From the NCBI RefSeq assembly GCF_001984055.1, contig NZ_LYVO01000001.1, positions 153,156 through 217,155 on the forward strand: 64,000 bases of DNA, read 5' to 3'. The translations under genes and the position numbers were made by a program. Positions 18,874-29,874 of this stretch are shown piece by piece (position 1 is the first letter of the stretch; the number at the start of each line of letters is the position of its first letter). The notes below the pieces were generated by a model. The model made no database searches. It worked only from the letters and a program-made list of their open reading frames with translations, and was not told the origin of the DNA. The stretch is from Variovorax sp. KK3. GTDB taxonomy: Bacteria; Pseudomonadota; Gammaproteobacteria; Burkholderiales; Burkholderiaceae_C.

Positions 18874-18879
18874 TATAAT
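18874..18879 (+). promoter_or_regulatory. Candidate -10 box (TATAAT) of the rimP-nusA-infB operon
   Basis: A perfect TATAAT, 29 bp after the MFS stop and 122 bp before the rimP GTG. The -35 region is poor. Transcription would start near 18886, directly ahead of a terminator-like hairpin. Confidence 0.55.
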
Positions 18880-18895
18880 CTGAGACTCACGACCA

Positions 18896-18927
18896 AACGG
18901 GCGGGTACCAACCGCCCGTTTTTTATT
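18896..18927 (+). terminator. Terminator-like hairpin in the rimP leader (possible attenuator)
   Basis: A 9-bp perfect stem (AACGGGCGG / CCGCCCGTT) with a 7-nt loop, followed by TTTTATT. It could end the upstream MFS/yej transcript. Because a TATAAT lies 17 bp upstream of it, it also sits within the likely 5' leader of rimP-nusA-infB and could act as an attenuator read through when antitermination is active. Confidence 0.85.
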
Positions 18928-19000
18928 GGTCGACGCATTTCCAGAAACGCCGGGCGGGCGGCGTTTCGGACACACACACACAAAAGGCGCTTTCAGACAC

Positions 19001-19615
19001 GTGGCATTGCAGCAGGTAGTGGAACGAACCGTGGCCGGCCTCGGCTACGACCTGGTCGAGATCGAACGCTCGGCGGGGGGATTGCTGCGCGTCACGATTG
19101 ATTTGCCATGGAGCGGCCCCACCTCCGATGCCGAAGCGCCCGAGGCCTTCGTCACGGTCGAGGATTGTGAGAAGGTCACTCGCCAGTTGCAGTTCGCGCT
19201 CGAGGTCGACAGCGTGGAATACAAGCGGCTCGAGGTTTCGTCGCCGGGCATCGACCGGCCCTTGCGCAACGAGCAGGACTTCCAGCGTTTCGCCGGCGAG
19301 GTGATCGACATCACGCTGAAGGCCCCGATGGGCGCCGCCGCTGGCGGCCAGGTGGCGGCCAACCGCAAGAAATTTCGCGGCACGCTGGAGCGGGTCGCAG
19401 GGGCCGATGGTTCGCAGGGCTGGCAGATCGTCTGGAGCCAGGAGCCCGACGGCAAGGCAGCGCCGAAGCCCGGCCAGAAGATCAGCAGCAAGCGCGCGCC
19501 CGCACCGATGCAGGCGCTGGGCTTCGCCCTGGACGAGTTGCGCGAGGCGCGGCTCGCCCCGATCGTGGATTTCAAGGGCCGCAGGCCCAGGCCCGACGCA
19601 TTGGCGTCGGATTGA
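19001..19615 (+). CDS. rimP: Ribosome maturation factor RimP
   Basis: About 204 aa starting at GTG 19001, giving [22 protein letters not shown], the normal RimP N-terminus. The family core [16 protein letters not shown] is present. RimP assists 30S subunit maturation. A roughly 25-residue Gly/Lys/Pro-rich insertion in the C-terminal SH3-like domain is longer than in E. coli. The upstream in-frame region (CA-repeat) is not homologous. First gene of the nusA-infB operon. Confidence 0.9.
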   Translation: MALQQVVERTVAGLGYDLVEIERSAGGLLRVTIDLPWSGPTSDAEAPEAFVTVEDCEKVTRQLQFALEVDSVEYKRLEVSSPGIDRPLRNEQDFQRFAGEVIDITLKAPMGAAAGGQVAANRKKFRGTLERVAGADGSQGWQIVWSQEPDGKAAPKPGQKISSKRAPAPMQALGFALDELREARLAPIVDFKGRRPRPDALASD

Positions 19616-19632
19616 ACAAGGAGAGTGGTGGC

Positions 19633-21117
19633 ATGAATCGCGAAATGTTGATGTTGGTGGATGCGATCTCGCGCGAGAAGAACGTCGAGCGTGACGTCGT
19701 CTTCGGTGCGGTCGAATCCGCCTTGGCGCAGGCCACCAAGAAGCTCTACCAGGGCGACGTGGACATCCGCGTGGCGGTGGACCGCGACAGCGGCGACTAC
19801 GAGACCTTCCGCCGCTGGCACGTGGTGCCCGACGAGGCCGGCCTGCAGCTGCCCGACCAGGAAATCCTGCTGTTCGAGGCCAAGGAAGAAATGCCCGACA
19901 TCGAACTCGACGAGTACATCGAGGAAGCGGTGGAGTCGGTGCCGATCGGGCGCATCGGCGCCATGGCCGCCAAACAGGTCATCCTGCAGAAGATCCGCGA
20001 CGCCGAGCGCGAGATGCTGCTCAACGACTTCATGTCGCGCGGCGAGAAGATCTTCACCGGGACGGTCAAGCGCCTGGACAAGGGCGACATCATCGTCGAG
20101 GCCGGCCGCGTCGAAGGGCGCCTGCGCCGCAGCGAGATGATCTCGAAAGAGAACCTGCGCAACGGCGACCGCGTGCGCGCCATGATCATGGAAGTCGATC
20201 TGACGCTGCGCGGCGCGCCCATCATCCTGTCGCGTGCGGCGCCGGAATTCATGATCGAGCTGTTCCGCCAGGAAGTGCCCGAGATCGAACAAGGCCTGCT
20301 CGAAATCAAGAGCTGCGCCCGTGACCCGGGCTCGCGCGCCAAGATCGCCGTGCTCTCGCACGACAAGCGCGTCGATCCGATCGGCACCTGCGTCGGCGTG
20401 CGCGGCACCCGCGTGAACGCCGTCACCAACGAACTGGCCGGCGAGCGTGTCGACATCGTTCTGTGGAGCGAAGATCCGGCCCAGTTCGTGATTGGTGCCC
20501 TGGCGCCTGCGAACGTGTCGTCGATCGTGGTCGACGAGGAAAAGCATGCCATGGACGTGGTGGTCGACGAGGAAAACCTCGCGATCGCGATCGGCCGCGG
20601 CGGCCAGAACGTGCGGCTCGCTTCCGACCTGACCGGCTGGAAGATCAACATCATGGACGCCAACGAGTCGGCGCAAAAGCAGGCGAGCGAGACCGACGCC
20701 AGCCGCAAGCTCTTCATGGAGAAGCTCGACGTCGACGAGGAAATCGCCGACATCCTGATCTCCGAGGGCTTCACCAGCCTGGAGGAGGTCGCCTATGTGC
20801 CGATCTCCGAAATGCTCGAGATCGAGAGCTTCGACGAAGACACGGTCAACGAGCTGCGCGCCCGCGCCAAGGATGCGCTGTTGACCATGGAAATCGCCCG
20901 CGAAGAGAACGTCGAAAGCGTTTCCCAGGACTTGCGCGATCTGGAAGGCCTGGACCAGGCCCTGATCCCGAAGCTGGCAGATGCGGGCGTGCACACCCGC
21001 GACGACCTGGCCGACCTCGCGGTCGACGAACTCACCGAAATCACCGGCCAGAGCGCCGATGAAGCCAAGAACCTCATCTTGAAGGCCCGCGAACATTGGT
21101 TCGCCGGCCAAGAGTGA
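19633..21117 (+). CDS. nusA: Transcription termination/antitermination factor NusA
   Basis: A 494-aa RNA polymerase-binding protein: N-terminal domain (1-125), S1 domain (about 135-200), KH1 and KH2 (about 230-345; [13 protein letters not shown] and [13 protein letters not shown]), and two C-terminal acidic repeats (about 365-490). The ATG at 19633 follows AAGGAG and gives the standard start [20 protein letters not shown]. In E. coli NusA regulates its own operon, relevant to the leader hairpin upstream of rimP. Confidence 0.97.
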   Translation: MNREMLMLVDAISREKNVERDVVFGAVESALAQATKKLYQGDVDIRVAVDRDSGDYETFRRWHVVPDEAGLQLPDQEILLFEAKEEMPDIELDEYIEEAVESVPIGRIGAMAAKQVILQKIRDAEREMLLNDFMSRGEKIFTGTVKRLDKGDIIVEAGRVEGRLRRSEMISKENLRNGDRVRAMIMEVDLTLRGAPIILSRAAPEFMIELFRQEVPEIEQGLLEIKSCARDPGSRAKIAVLSHDKRVDPIGTCVGVRGTRVNAVTNELAGERVDIVLWSEDPAQFVIGALAPANVSSIVVDEEKHAMDVVVDEENLAIAIGRGGQNVRLASDLTGWKINIMDANESAQKQASETDASRKLFMEKLDVDEEIADILISEGFTSLEEVAYVPISEMLEIESFDEDTVNELRARAKDALLTMEIAREENVESVSQDLRDLEGLDQALIPKLADAGVHTRDDLADLAVDELTEITGQSADEAKNLILKAREHWFAGQE

Positions 21118-21141
21118 TGGTCATGGAGGCACGAAAGCAAT

Positions 21142-24060
21142 ATGTCCAGTACCACTGTCGCCGAGTTCGCGAACGAGCTCAAGAAGACTCCCGAAACCTT
21201 GCTTGACCAGCTCAAGAGCGCCGGCGTGCCCAAAGCGGCCGCCTCCGACGCGCTGACCGAAGCGGACAAGCAGCGCCTGCTCGGCTTCCTGAAGGCCAGC
21301 CACGGAACGGTCGAGCCCGAGCGCAAGAAGATCACGCTGACCAAGAAATCGACCAGCGAGATCAAGCAGGCCGATGCGACCGGCCGTGCGCGCACGATCC
21401 AGGTGGAAGTGCGCAAGAAGCGCACGTTCATCCAGCGCGACGAAGGTCATCCCGCGACGCCCGAGCCGGTGAGGGCGGTCGCGCCCGCGGTGGCCGCGGA
21501 GACGCCCGCCGCGCCGCGCATCGACGAGGCCGAGCTGGCTCGCCGCGAGGAAGAAGCGCGCCGTCAGGCCGAACTGATCCGTCGCCAGGAAGAAGAGCTG
21601 GCCGAGAAGCGCCGCCAGCGCGAGGAGGCCGAAGCGCGTGAGCGCGAACGCGTCGCGCAGGCCGAGCAGGTCGAACAGCAGGCGCGGGCCGCCCGCGCCA
21701 AGGCCGCGGCCGAAAAGGCCGCCGCCGTGACCGAAGGCGCTCCGGAAGCGCCAGAGGAAACCCAGGCCGAAGCCCAGCGCAAGGCTGCCGCCGAAGACGC
21801 CGCCAAGGCTGCTTCAGAGGCTGCTGCCGCTGCCCAGGCCAAGGCTGCCGCCGAATCGAAGGCCCGCGCCGACGAGGAAGCCGCCCGTGCCCGCGACCTC
21901 GACGAGCGCCGCCGCAAGGCCCTGGCCGAGGCCGAGGCCATCCGCGCGATGATGAACGCGCCGGCTCGCGTGCTCGTGCCCCACAAGGCGCCCGAGAAGC
22001 CTGTCGAGGCCAAGGCCGGCGTGAAGGGCACGTTGCACAAGCCCGCCACCACGCCGGGCACTCGCACGGTGGCGCCTGCACCCGGTGCGGCCCCGGCGCC
22101 TGCGGCCCCCGGAGCAGGCAAGGAAGTCAAGTCCGCCAAGCTCTCGTCGAGCTGGGCCAACGACACGGCCAAGAAGAAGGAAATCAAGACGCGCGGCGAT
22201 GCCAGCGGCGGCGTTGGCCGCAGCAACTGGCGCGGTGGTCCGCGCGGCCGTCGCGGCAACGATCGCCAGGAAGAGCGCGCACCCGCGCCGGTGGTCGAGC
22301 AGCGCGTGCTCGAAGTGCACGTGCCCGAGACGATCACCGTCTCCGAGCTCGCGCACAAGATGTCCGTCAAGGCCTCGGAAGTCATCAAGCATCTGATGAA
22401 GCTGGGCCAAATGGCGACCATCAACCAGTCGCTCGACCAGGACACCGCGATGATCATCGTGGAGGAAATGGGCCACAACGCGGTGGTTGCCGCGCTGGAC
22501 GATCCCGAAGCCTTCACCGACGAGGACGTGTCGGCGCAGGAGGCCGAGGCCCTGCCGCGCGCGCCGGTCGTCACCGTGATGGGCCACGTCGACCACGGCA
22601 AGACCTCGCTGCTGGACTACATCCGCCGTACCAAGGTCGCGGCGGGCGAAGCCGGCGGCATCACGCAGCACATCGGCGCCTACCACGTCGAAACCGAACG
22701 CGGCATGGTGTCCTTCCTCGACACCCCGGGCCACGAGGCGTTTACCGCCATGCGTGCCCGCGGTGCTCAGGCGACCGACATCGTGATCCTGGTGGTGGCG
22801 GCGGACGACGGCGTCATGCCGCAGACCAAGGAAGCCATCAGCCACGCCAAGGCGGCGAACGTGCCGATCGTGGTGGCGATCAACAAGATCGACAAGCCCG
22901 ATGCCAACCTCGACCGCGTCAAGCAGGAGCTGGTGGCAGAGCAGGTGGTGCCTGAAGAGTACGGCGGCGACGTGCCTTTCGTGCCGGTGTCCGCGAAGAC
23001 CGGCCAGGGCGTGGACGACCTGCTCGAGCAGGTGCTGCTGCAGGCCGAAGTGCTGGAGCTGAAGGCACCGGTCGAGGCCGCTGCCAAGGGTCTCGTCATC
23101 GAGGCGCAACTCGACAAGGGCCGCGGTCCGGTCGCGACCGTGCTGGTGCAGTCCGGCACGCTCAAGATCGGCGACGTCGTGCTTGCAGGCTCGACCTACG
23201 GCCGCGTGCGCGCCATGCTCGACGAGGACGGCAAGGCGACCAAGGCTGCGGGCCCGTCGATCCCGGTGGAAATCCAGGGTCTGACCGAAGTGCCGCAGGC
23301 CGGCGACGAGTTCATGGTGATGGGCGACGAACGCCGAGCACGTGAAATCGCGACCTACCGCGCGGGCAAGTTCCGCAACACGAAGCTGGCCCGGCAACAG
23401 GCCGCGAAGTTCGAGAACGTGTTCTCCGACATCGGCGCCGGCGAAGTCAAGACGCTGCCGATCATCATCAAGGCCGACGTGCAGGGTTCGCAGGAAGCGC
23501 TCGCGCAGTCGCTGCTCAAGCTCTCGACCGCCGAGGTCAAGGTGCAGGTGGTGTATGCGGCGGTGGGCGGCATCAGCGAGTCGGACATCAACCTGGCGAT
23601 CGCCTCCAAGGCGACGGTCATCGGCTTCAACGTGCGTGCCGATGCCGGTGCGCGTCGGCTGGCCGAGGGCAACAACGTCAGCATCGAGTACTACAGCATC
23701 ATCTATGACGCGGTAGACGAGCTGAAGACGGCGATGGCCGGCATGCTGGCCCCCGAACGTCGCGAAGAGGTCATCGGCTCGGCCGAGATCCGTACCGTGT
23801 TCGTGGCGTCGAAGATCGGCACCGTGGCCGGCAGCTACATCACGTCGGGCTACGTCACCCGCAGCGCGCACTTCCGCCTGCTGCGCGACAACGTGGTGGT
23901 CTACACCGGCGAGATCGAGTCGCTCAAGCGCCTGAAGGACGACGTGCGGGAAGTGCGCGAAGGCTTCGAGTGCGGTATCAAGCTCAAGAACTACAACGAC
24001 ATCAAGGAAAACGACCAGCTCGAGTTCTTCGAGATCAAGGAGATCGCACGGACGCTGTAA
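21142..24060 (+). CDS. infB: Translation initiation factor IF-2
   Basis: 972 aa. An N-terminal helical subdomain ([20 protein letters not shown]) is followed by a long Ala/Glu/Arg-rich charged linker (about 110-270) and a second IF2_N domain (about 390-445). The GTPase starts near 475 with G1 [10 protein letters not shown]3 DTPGHEAF and G4 NKID. Domains II, III and IV follow. It delivers fMet-tRNA to the 30S subunit. The linker is Ala-rich, as in many betaproteobacteria. Confidence 0.97.
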   Translation: MSSTTVAEFANELKKTPETLLDQLKSAGVPKAAASDALTEADKQRLLGFLKASHGTVEPERKKITLTKKSTSEIKQADATGRARTIQVEVRKKRTFIQRDEGHPATPEPVRAVAPAVAAETPAAPRIDEAELARREEEARRQAELIRRQEEELAEKRRQREEAEARERERVAQAEQVEQQARAARAKAAAEKAAAVTEGAPEAPEETQAEAQRKAAAEDAAKAASEAAAAAQAKAAAESKARADEEAARARDLDERRRKALAEAEAIRAMMNAPARVLVPHKAPEKPVEAKAGVKGTLHKPATTPGTRTVAPAPGAAPAPAAPGAGKEVKSAKLSSSWANDTAKKKEIKTRGDASGGVGRSNWRGGPRGRRGNDRQEERAPAPVVEQRVLEVHVPETITVSELAHKMSVKASEVIKHLMKLGQMATINQSLDQDTAMIIVEEMGHNAVVAALDDPEAFTDEDVSAQEAEALPRAPVVTVMGHVDHGKTSLLDYIRRTKVAAGEAGGITQHIGAYHVETERGMVSFLDTPGHEAFTAMRARGAQATDIVILVVAADDGVMPQTKEAISHAKAANVPIVVAINKIDKPDANLDRVKQELVAEQVVPEEYGGDVPFVPVSAKTGQGVDDLLEQVLLQAEVLELKAPVEAAAKGLVIEAQLDKGRGPVATVLVQSGTLKIGDVVLAGSTYGRVRAMLDEDGKATKAAGPSIPVEIQGLTEVPQAGDEFMVMGDERRAREIATYRAGKFRNTKLARQQAAKFENVFSDIGAGEVKTLPIIIKADVQGSQEALAQSLLKLSTAEVKVQVVYAAVGGISESDINLAIASKATVIGFNVRADAGARRLAEGNNVSIEYYSIIYDAVDELKTAMAGMLAPERREEVIGSAEIRTVFVASKIGTVAGSYITSGYVTRSAHFRLLRDNVVVYTGEIESLKRLKDDVREVREGFECGIKLKNYNDIKENDQLEFFEIKEIARTL

Positions 24061-24072
24061 GCGTCTCCTGTG

Positions 24073-24453
24073 ATGTCGGCCATGCCCAAGAGAAAATCCG
24101 CCGTCCCCAATCGCGCCTTCAAGGTCGCCGATCAGATCCAGCGTGATCTGACGGAGTTGATCGCGCGCGAGCTGAAGGACCCGCGGGTGGGCATGGTCAC
24201 CATCCAGGCGGTCGAGGTCACGCCCGACTACGCGCATGCCAAGGTCTTCTTCAGCTTGCTGAAGGGCGATCCGGCCGAGACGACCGAAGCGCTCAACCAG
24301 GCCGCTGGTTTCCTGCGCAACGGCCTCTTCAAGCGTTTGCACATCCACACCGTGCCGACGCTGCATTTCCAGTTCGACCGCACCACCGAACGTGCCGCCG
24401 ACATGAATGCGCTCATTGCGCAGGCTGTCGCCTCGCGTTCCAAAGAAGAGTAG
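24073..24453 (+). CDS. rbfA: Ribosome-binding factor A
   Basis: A 126-aa cold-shock 30S maturation factor with the RbfA core [18 protein letters not shown] start and the KH-type fold motif [13 protein letters not shown]. Start is uncertain between GTG 24070, ATG 24073 and ATG 24082 ([13 protein letters not shown]). It lies 12 bp after infB and 2 bp before truB, in the usual order. Confidence 0.94.
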   Translation: MSAMPKRKSAVPNRAFKVADQIQRDLTELIARELKDPRVGMVTIQAVEVTPDYAHAKVFFSLLKGDPAETTEALNQAAGFLRNGLFKRLHIHTVPTLHFQFDRTTERAADMNALIAQAVASRSKEE

Positions 24454-24455
24454 CC

Positions 24456-25400
24456 ATGAACGCGCCACGCACCAGGGTGCAGCGGCGCCCTGTGCATGGG
24501 GTGTTGCTGCTCGACAAGCCGCTGGGCCTCTCCAGCAACCAGGCCTTGCAAAAGGCCAAATGGTTGCTGCGCGCCGAAAAGGCCGGTCACACCGGCACGC
24601 TCGACCCGCTCGCGACTGGCGTGCTGCCGCTGTGCTTCGGTGCGGCGACCAAGTTCAGCCAGCTGCACCTGGATGCGGACAAGACCTACGAGGCGATCGC
24701 CCGGCTGGGCGTGCGCACCGCCACCGGCGATGCAGAGGGCGAGGTGATCGAGGAACGTCCGGTCATCGTTGCACCTGAAGACCTGGCGCGCGTGCGGGCG
24801 CAGTTCACCGGCCCGATCCGGCAGGTGCCGCCAATGCACAGCGCGCTCAAGAAGGACGGCAAGCCGCTCTACGCCTACGCGCGCGAGGGCGTAGAGGTCG
24901 AGCGCGCACCGCGCGACGTCGTGATCCATTCGCTCGAACTCGACGCGATGCCCGACGACTGCATCCGCATTCGTGCGACCGTCAGCAAGGGCACCTACAT
25001 CCGCACGCTGGGCGAAGACATCGGTCAGGCGCTGGGCTGTGGGGCCCACCTGAGGACACTTCGACGCGTCGCGACGGGCGGGTTCGACGCCGCGCAGTGC
25101 GTGACGCTGCAGGCGCTCGAGGCGATGGACGAGGCGCAGCGGCTCGAATGTCTGCTGCCCACCGAGACGCTTCTTGCCGGCCATACGAACGTCACGCTGG
25201 CCGCCGAAGATGCGGCACGCTTTCTCTCGGGCCTGCGCCGCCGTGGCGGCTGGTCCGATGCCGAGGAAGTCGCCGTCTTCGGACAGGACCCGTATGCTTT
25301 TCTCGGCACTGCCCACGTGAAGGGCGGCGAACTCATTCCGGGGCGCTTGCTGAACCCCCTCGAAATACAGCAGACACTTTTGATCGAAGCCACACCATGA
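24456..25400 (+). CDS. truB: tRNA pseudouridine(55) synthase TruB
   Basis: A 314-aa enzyme that makes pseudouridine 55 in the T loop of tRNAs. The catalytic motif [14 protein letters not shown] contains the active Asp. The N-terminal [20 protein letters not shown] is standard, and a C-terminal PUA-like domain is present. Its TGA overlaps the typA ATG by 4 bp. Confidence 0.96.
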   Translation: MNAPRTRVQRRPVHGVLLLDKPLGLSSNQALQKAKWLLRAEKAGHTGTLDPLATGVLPLCFGAATKFSQLHLDADKTYEAIARLGVRTATGDAEGEVIEERPVIVAPEDLARVRAQFTGPIRQVPPMHSALKKDGKPLYAYAREGVEVERAPRDVVIHSLELDAMPDDCIRIRATVSKGTYIRTLGEDIGQALGCGAHLRTLRRVATGGFDAAQCVTLQALEAMDEAQRLECLLPTETLLAGHTNVTLAAEDAARFLSGLRRRGGWSDAEEVAVFGQDPYAFLGTAHVKGGELIPGRLLNPLEIQQTLLIEATP

Positions 25401-27232
25401 GCAACAAACAGATCCGCAACATCGCCATCATCGCCCACGTGGACCATGGCAAGACCACCATGGTCGACCAGTTGCTGCGCCAGTCCGGCACCTTCGCCGA
25501 GCACGAGAAGGTGGTCGACACCGTGATGGACAACAACGCCATCGAAAAAGAGCGCGGCATCACGATCCTGGCCAAGAACTGCGCCGTGACGTGGAAGGAC
25601 ACGCACATCAACATCGTCGACACCCCCGGTCACGCGGACTTCGGCGGCGAAGTGGAGCGGGCGCTGAGCATGGTCGACGGCGTGGTGCTGCTGATCGACG
25701 CGCAGGAAGGCCCCATGCCCCAGACGCGCTTCGTGACCAAGAAGGCGCTGGCGCTGGGCCTCAAGCCGATCCTGGTCGTGAACAAGGTCGACAAGCCGGG
25801 TGCGCGGCCCGACCACGTGGTCAACGCCGCCTTCGACCTGTTCGACAAGCTGGGCGCGACCGACGATCAACTCGATTTCCCGGTGGTCTATGCCTCCGGC
25901 ATCAACGGCTGGTCGTCGATGGAAGAGGGCGCGCCGGGCGAACAATGGGGCCCGGACATGTCGGCGCTGTTCGACACCGTCCTTCAGCACGTGCCTGCGC
26001 ACGAAGGCGATCCCGAAGCACCGTTGCAGCTTCAGATCTCCGCGCTCGACTTCTCGACCTTCGTCGGCCGCATCGGCGTGGGCCGCATCAACGCCGGCAC
26101 CCTCAAGCCCATGATGGACGTGGTGGTCATGGAAGGCCCGGACGGCAAGACGATCAAGGGCCGCGTCAACCAGGTGCTGACCTTCCAGGGCCTGGAGCGC
26201 GTGCAGGCGACGGAAGCCGGCCCCGGTGAGATCGTGCTGATCAACGGCATCGCCGACATCGGCATCGGCGTCACGGTGACCGACCCGGCGACCCCGGCGC
26301 CGCTACCGATGCTCAAGGTCGACGAGCCCACGCTGACCATGAACTTCTGCGTGAACACCAGCCCGCTGGCCGGCCGCGAAGGCAAGTTCGTCACCAGCCG
26401 CCAGATCTGGGACCGGCTGCAGAAGGAACTGCAGCACAACGTGGCGTTGCGCGTCGCTGAAACGGACGAAGAAGGCGTGTTCGAAGTCATGGGTCGTGGC
26501 GAACTGCACCTGACCATCCTGCTGGAGAACATGCGCCGCGAGGGCTACGAAATGGCCGTGTCGAAGCCGCGCGTGGTGTTCCGCGAGGTCGACGGCGAAA
26601 GACACGAGCCCATCGAAATGGTGACGGCCGACATCGAAGACCAGCACCAGGGCGGCGTGATGCAGGCGCTGGGCGAACGCAAGGGCGAACTCGTCAACAT
26701 GGAGCCGGACGGCAACGGCCGCGTGAGACTCGAATACCGCATCCCGGCGCGCGGCCTGATCGGCTTCTCCAACGAATTCCTGAACCTGACGCGCGGCACG
26801 GGCCTCATCTCGAACATCTTCGACAGCTACGAGGCGCACAAGGGCGACATCGGCGGCCGCAAGAACGGCGTGCTGATCTCGATGGACGACGGCGAAATCT
26901 TCACCTACGCCCTGGGGAAGCTGGACGACCGCGGCCGCATGTTCGTGCGGGCCAACGATCCGGTGTACGAAGGCATGATCGTCGGCATCCACAGCCGCGA
27001 CAACGACCTGGTCGTCAACGCCACCCGCACCAAGCAGCTCACCAACTTCCGCGTGTCGGGCAAGGAAGACGCGATCAAGATCACTCCGCCGATCGACCTC
27101 ACGCTCGAATACGGCGTCGAGTTCATCGAAGACGACGAGCTGGTCGAAATCACGCCGAAGAGCGTGCGCCTGCGCAAGCGCTTCCTGAAGGAACATGAGC
27201 GCAAGCGCGCCAGCCGCGAAGGCGCCGTCTAG
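25397..27232 (+). CDS. typA: Ribosome-associated GTPase TypA/BipA
   Basis: A 611-aa translational GTPase. G1 [10 protein letters not shown]3 [10 protein letters not shown] and G4 NKVD are intact, followed by EF-G-like domains II, III and V and the BipA-specific C-terminal domain. It acts in 50S assembly and stress adaptation. The ATG at 25397 is preferred over the upstream in-frame extension, which lies inside truB. Its last 38 bp overlap the start of a DMT transporter gene in another frame. Confidence 0.96.
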   Translation: MSNKQIRNIAIIAHVDHGKTTMVDQLLRQSGTFAEHEKVVDTVMDNNAIEKERGITILAKNCAVTWKDTHINIVDTPGHADFGGEVERALSMVDGVVLLIDAQEGPMPQTRFVTKKALALGLKPILVVNKVDKPGARPDHVVNAAFDLFDKLGATDDQLDFPVVYASGINGWSSMEEGAPGEQWGPDMSALFDTVLQHVPAHEGDPEAPLQLQISALDFSTFVGRIGVGRINAGTLKPMMDVVVMEGPDGKTIKGRVNQVLTFQGLERVQATEAGPGEIVLINGIADIGIGVTVTDPATPAPLPMLKVDEPTLTMNFCVNTSPLAGREGKFVTSRQIWDRLQKELQHNVALRVAETDEEGVFEVMGRGELHLTILLENMRREGYEMAVSKPRVVFREVDGERHEPIEMVTADIEDQHQGGVMQALGERKGELVNMEPDGNGRVRLEYRIPARGLIGFSNEFLNLTRGTGLISNIFDSYEAHKGDIGGRKNGVLISMDDGEIFTYALGKLDDRGRMFVRANDPVYEGMIVGIHSRDNDLVVNATRTKQLTNFRVSGKEDAIKITPPIDLTLEYGVEFIEDDELVEITPKSVRLRKRFLKEHERKRASREGAV

Positions 27233-28148
27233 GACGGGCCTGACCCACGGCCGGGCTGTCTGGCTGATGGTCGCCGTGACCCTCATGTGGGCCACGGCGG
27301 GTGTGGTGACGCGCCATCTAGAGCACGCGCGCAGCTTCGAGATCACGTTCTGGCGCAGCTTCTTCACCTTCGCCGCGCTGATCGTGATCCTGCCGGCCTG
27401 GCAGGGCCGGGCGGTTTTCGGCAGCATCCGCTCGGGCGGCCGGGCGCTCTGGATCTCCGGCGTCTGCTGGGGTGTGATGTTCACTGCGTTCATGGTCGCG
27501 CTCACCTTGACCAGCGTGGCCAATGTGCTGGTGACGATGGCGCTGGGGCCACTGCTGACCGCGCTGGCCGCGCGCGTCTTCATCGGGCACCGGCTCCCCC
27601 TGCGGACCTGGCTTGCGATCGTGGTGGCCGGCATCGGCATCGGCTGGATGTACGGTACCCAACTCGGCCACGGCGACCAGGGCGTGCTGGCGGGGACGCT
27701 GGTGGCGCTTTGCGTGCCGCTGGCCGGCGCCTGCAACTGGACCGTGGTGCAGCACGCCCATGGCAAGGGGCATGACGTGGACCTGGTGCCTTCGGTGCTG
27801 ATCGGCGCCGCCCTGTGTTCGCTTTTTACGCTCCCCCTCGCATGGCCGTTTCAGGCGAATGCGCACGACGTCGGCCTGCTGGCCTTCCTGGGCGTGTTTC
27901 AGCTCGCGATTCCCTGCGTGCTATCGGTGCTCTGCGCGCGGGTGCTCAAGGCGCCCGAAGTCGCGCTGCTGGCACTGCTCGAGATCATCTTCGGCATCGC
28001 GTTCGCCTGGCTGGGCGCGGGTGAAGAGCCTGCGCCGAGCGTGCTGGCCGGGGGCGCGATGGTGATCGGTGCCCTGGTGTTCAATGAATGGCTGGGCTTG
28101 CGCGGCCGGCGCGCCGCAGCAGCGGTTGCGGTGCCCGGCCCGCACTAA
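27195..28148 (+). CDS. EamA/DMT-superfamily transporter overlapping typA
   Basis: 317 aa with about ten membrane helices in two EamA repeats (VTLMWATAGVVTRHLEHAR; later ALLEIIFGIAFAWLGAGEEP). Substrate unknown. The ATG at 27195 lies inside the typA 3' end and is preceded by AAGGA at ideal spacing, so the 38-bp overlap appears real. Alternative later starts would cut into the first helix. Likely co-transcribed with typA. Confidence 0.88.
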   Translation: MSASAPAAKAPSRTGLTHGRAVWLMVAVTLMWATAGVVTRHLEHARSFEITFWRSFFTFAALIVILPAWQGRAVFGSIRSGGRALWISGVCWGVMFTAFMVALTLTSVANVLVTMALGPLLTALAARVFIGHRLPLRTWLAIVVAGIGIGWMYGTQLGHGDQGVLAGTLVALCVPLAGACNWTVVQHAHGKGHDVDLVPSVLIGAALCSLFTLPLAWPFQANAHDVGLLAFLGVFQLAIPCVLSVLCARVLKAPEVALLALLEIIFGIAFAWLGAGEEPAPSVLAGGAMVIGALVFNEWLGLRGRRAAAAVAVPGPH

Positions 28149-28233
28149 CGTGGGGTTTCACCGACTTCGCGCCGTTTCTTCGGCGCGTTCTGGGTGGGCC
28201 TTGATCCGTACTTTGTTTCGACAGGAATTCCCG
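28149..28233 (+). other. Short intergenic region with an inverted repeat
   Basis: Contains GCGCCG/CGGCGC around a TTTCTT loop near 28169-28186. It could be a weak terminator after the transporter, but no T tract follows. Confidence 0.35.
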
Positions 28234-28680
28234 ATGCGACTTTTCGCTCTCGTGCTGGCTGCAGCGGCGGCCACGACCTCCATGGGCAGTTCGGCCCAGG
28301 TGCAGGTGCACATCAACGTCCCGGGCATCGTCACCGTGGCGCCGCCCGCGCCGCGTTACGAGGTCGTGCCGGCGCCTCGCGCGGGCTACGTCTGGGCGCC
28401 CGGCCACTGGCAGTGGAATGAAAACGCCTATGCGTGGCGCCGTGGGTATTGGGAGCGGTCGCGGCCAGACTATGCATATGCGCCGGGGCGCTGGGTGCGT
28501 GCCGACGGAGGCTGGCGCTGGGTCGAGCCGGGCTGGAAGCATTCGGGCAAGCGCAGGCACGGGGGGCGTGATTTCGAGGATCGCCACCACCGCCACGACG
28601 ATCATCGCCACGGGCGCGATGACCACCGTCATGGCGGCTACCACTGCCCCCCTGGGCAAGCCAAGAAGGGGCACTGCTGA
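28234..28680 (+). CDS. Secreted YXWGXW-type protein with His-rich tail
   Basis: 148 aa with a signal peptide (1-22, ending GSSAQ). A central Trp/Tyr/Pro repeat region follows (GYVWAPGHWQWNE, YAWRRGYWER, YAPGRWVRADGGWRW), as in YXWGXW-repeat proteins. The C-terminal 45 residues are extremely rich in His, Asp and Arg (DRHHRHDDHRHGRDDHRHGG), a plausible metal-binding segment. Periplasmic or surface location is inferred; function unknown. It is convergent with a lipoprotein gene. Confidence 0.85.
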   Translation: MRLFALVLAAAAATTSMGSSAQVQVHINVPGIVTVAPPAPRYEVVPAPRAGYVWAPGHWQWNENAYAWRRGYWERSRPDYAYAPGRWVRADGGWRWVEPGWKHSGKRRHGGRDFEDRHHRHDDHRHGRDDHRHGGYHCPPGQAKKGHC

Positions 28681-28700
28681 GCGCAGCGCCCCGGCGGCCA

Positions 28701-29090
28701 TCAGGGCCGCGCGACCTTCCAGACGTTGTTGACGCCGTCACCCGTGCGGTCGCCGACCTTCGCATCCTTGGTCCAGTAGTAGAGCGGCCAGCCCTTGTAA
28801 GCCCACTGGCGCTTGCCGTCGTCGCGCGTGACGATGGTGTAGGGGCCCATCGGCTTGGCGCCGTCGGCGGCTGCCAGCGGCGGCCAGTTGGTGGCGCAGG
28901 GGCCGTTGCATGCCGATTTGCCGCTATTGGCGGCATCGCGATCGAAGGTGTAGAGCGTCATGCCGTTCGGGCCGATCAGCACGCCGTCGGCTGTGCGGGT
29001 CGGCGTGTCCGGCGCCGATGAAGTCTTGGACATGCCGCCGCAGCCGGCCAGCAAGGCGGCCGCGAGGATCGAGGCGCTGAGCAGTTTCAT
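28701..29090 (-). CDS. COG4315-type lipoprotein
   Basis: 129 aa with lipoprotein signal and lipobox LAGC (C17). Two copies of the secreted-repeat motif are seen (PNGMTLYTFDRDAANSGKS and GWPLYYWTKDAKVGD). The CNGPCATNWPPL segment typical of the family is present. Role unknown. It follows the anti-sigma gene by 33 bp and probably belongs to the ECF sigma regulon or operon. Confidence 0.87.
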   Translation of the reverse strand: MKLLSASILAAALLAGCGGMSKTSSAPDTPTRTADGVLIGPNGMTLYTFDRDAANSGKSACNGPCATNWPPLAAADGAKPMGPYTIVTRDDGKRQWAYKGWPLYYWTKDAKVGDRTGDGVNNVWKVARP

Positions 29091-29123
29091 TTGAGTTTTC
29101 TCCTTGGGGTTGATAAATCGTCG

Positions 29124-29861
29124 TCACAGCTGGCGGTAGACCGCATCGGCCAGGCCCAGCAGTGCCTCCCGCGACAGCGGGCCCGTCAGCGCATAGCCGA
29201 GGCCCTGGTCGATCCAGTAGAAACTGGGTACCGGACCCTCGGCGGAATAGCGAAACGCCGTTTCGTCGGCCTGTCTGGCCGACGCCGGCTTCTGCGCATT
29301 TCGGTCCAGGCTGCCGATGTAAAGGGTCAGCCGCTGACCATCGCTGTTCTCGAACATGAACTGTGCCCTGGCGCCCTCGCTGCCCGGCAGCAGACGACCA
29401 CCGACCAGCACGTAGCCCTGCGCCGACAGATCGGGCACCTTGAGCGGGCGGTCGAGTCGTCGCGACAGCCACTGCACAAGGTGCTGCTGTTCCGTGGCCG
29501 CCACTTCGACAGGGTGGCGCTTTTCGGGCGCGTACACGGCGTGCGCCACGGCTGCCGCATGAACGAACTCGCGTGCCGCCGGCGCCGACGCGAGCATCGC
29601 TGCGCTCTGCTGGGCGGACCAGCCCAGATGGCCGAGCCAGCCGATGCCGAAAGCCAGCAGCAAGCTGGCCGCGATGCCGCCCCACCGCAGCCAGGCCACG
29701 TGCAGGCTCTGCCGGGCCGCCACCTGTTCGGCGGCCGCCACCAGCGAGGGCGGCACGGGCTCGTCCAGCACGTCGCGATGCAGCCGGCGCAGGGCATCGC
29801 GCTGGGCGCGCCAGCCGGCCTGGTCGGTGTCGGGTGGTCTGGCTGAAGGCGGCTTCATCAC
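29124..29861 (-). CDS. Transmembrane anti-sigma factor
   Basis: 245 aa. A cytosolic N-terminal segment of about 55 residues contains DALRRLHRDVLDEPVPPSL; one membrane helix spans about 60-78 (GGIAASLLLAFGIGWLGHLG), and the rest should be periplasmic. It lacks the HxxxCxxC zinc motif of ZAS anti-sigma factors. It lies 13 bp downstream of the ECF sigma gene and is therefore its probable cognate inhibitor. Start could also be 29858 (second Met). Confidence 0.85.
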   Translation of the reverse strand: MMKPPSARPPDTDQAGWRAQRDALRRLHRDVLDEPVPPSLVAAAEQVAARQSLHVAWLRWGGIAASLLLAFGIGWLGHLGWSAQQSAAMLASAPAAREFVHAAAVAHAVYAPEKRHPVEVAATEQQHLVQWLSRRLDRPLKVPDLSAQGYVLVGGRLLPGSEGARAQFMFENSDGQRLTLYIGSLDRNAQKPASARQADETAFRYSAEGPVPSFYWIDQGLGYALTGPLSREALLGLADAVYRQL

Positions 29862-29874
29862 GATGCGCTCGACT

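Noticed and set aside
21814..24468. 884-codon minus-strand open frame opposite infB
   Set aside because: infB is unmistakable on the plus strand; the antisense reading has no family features.
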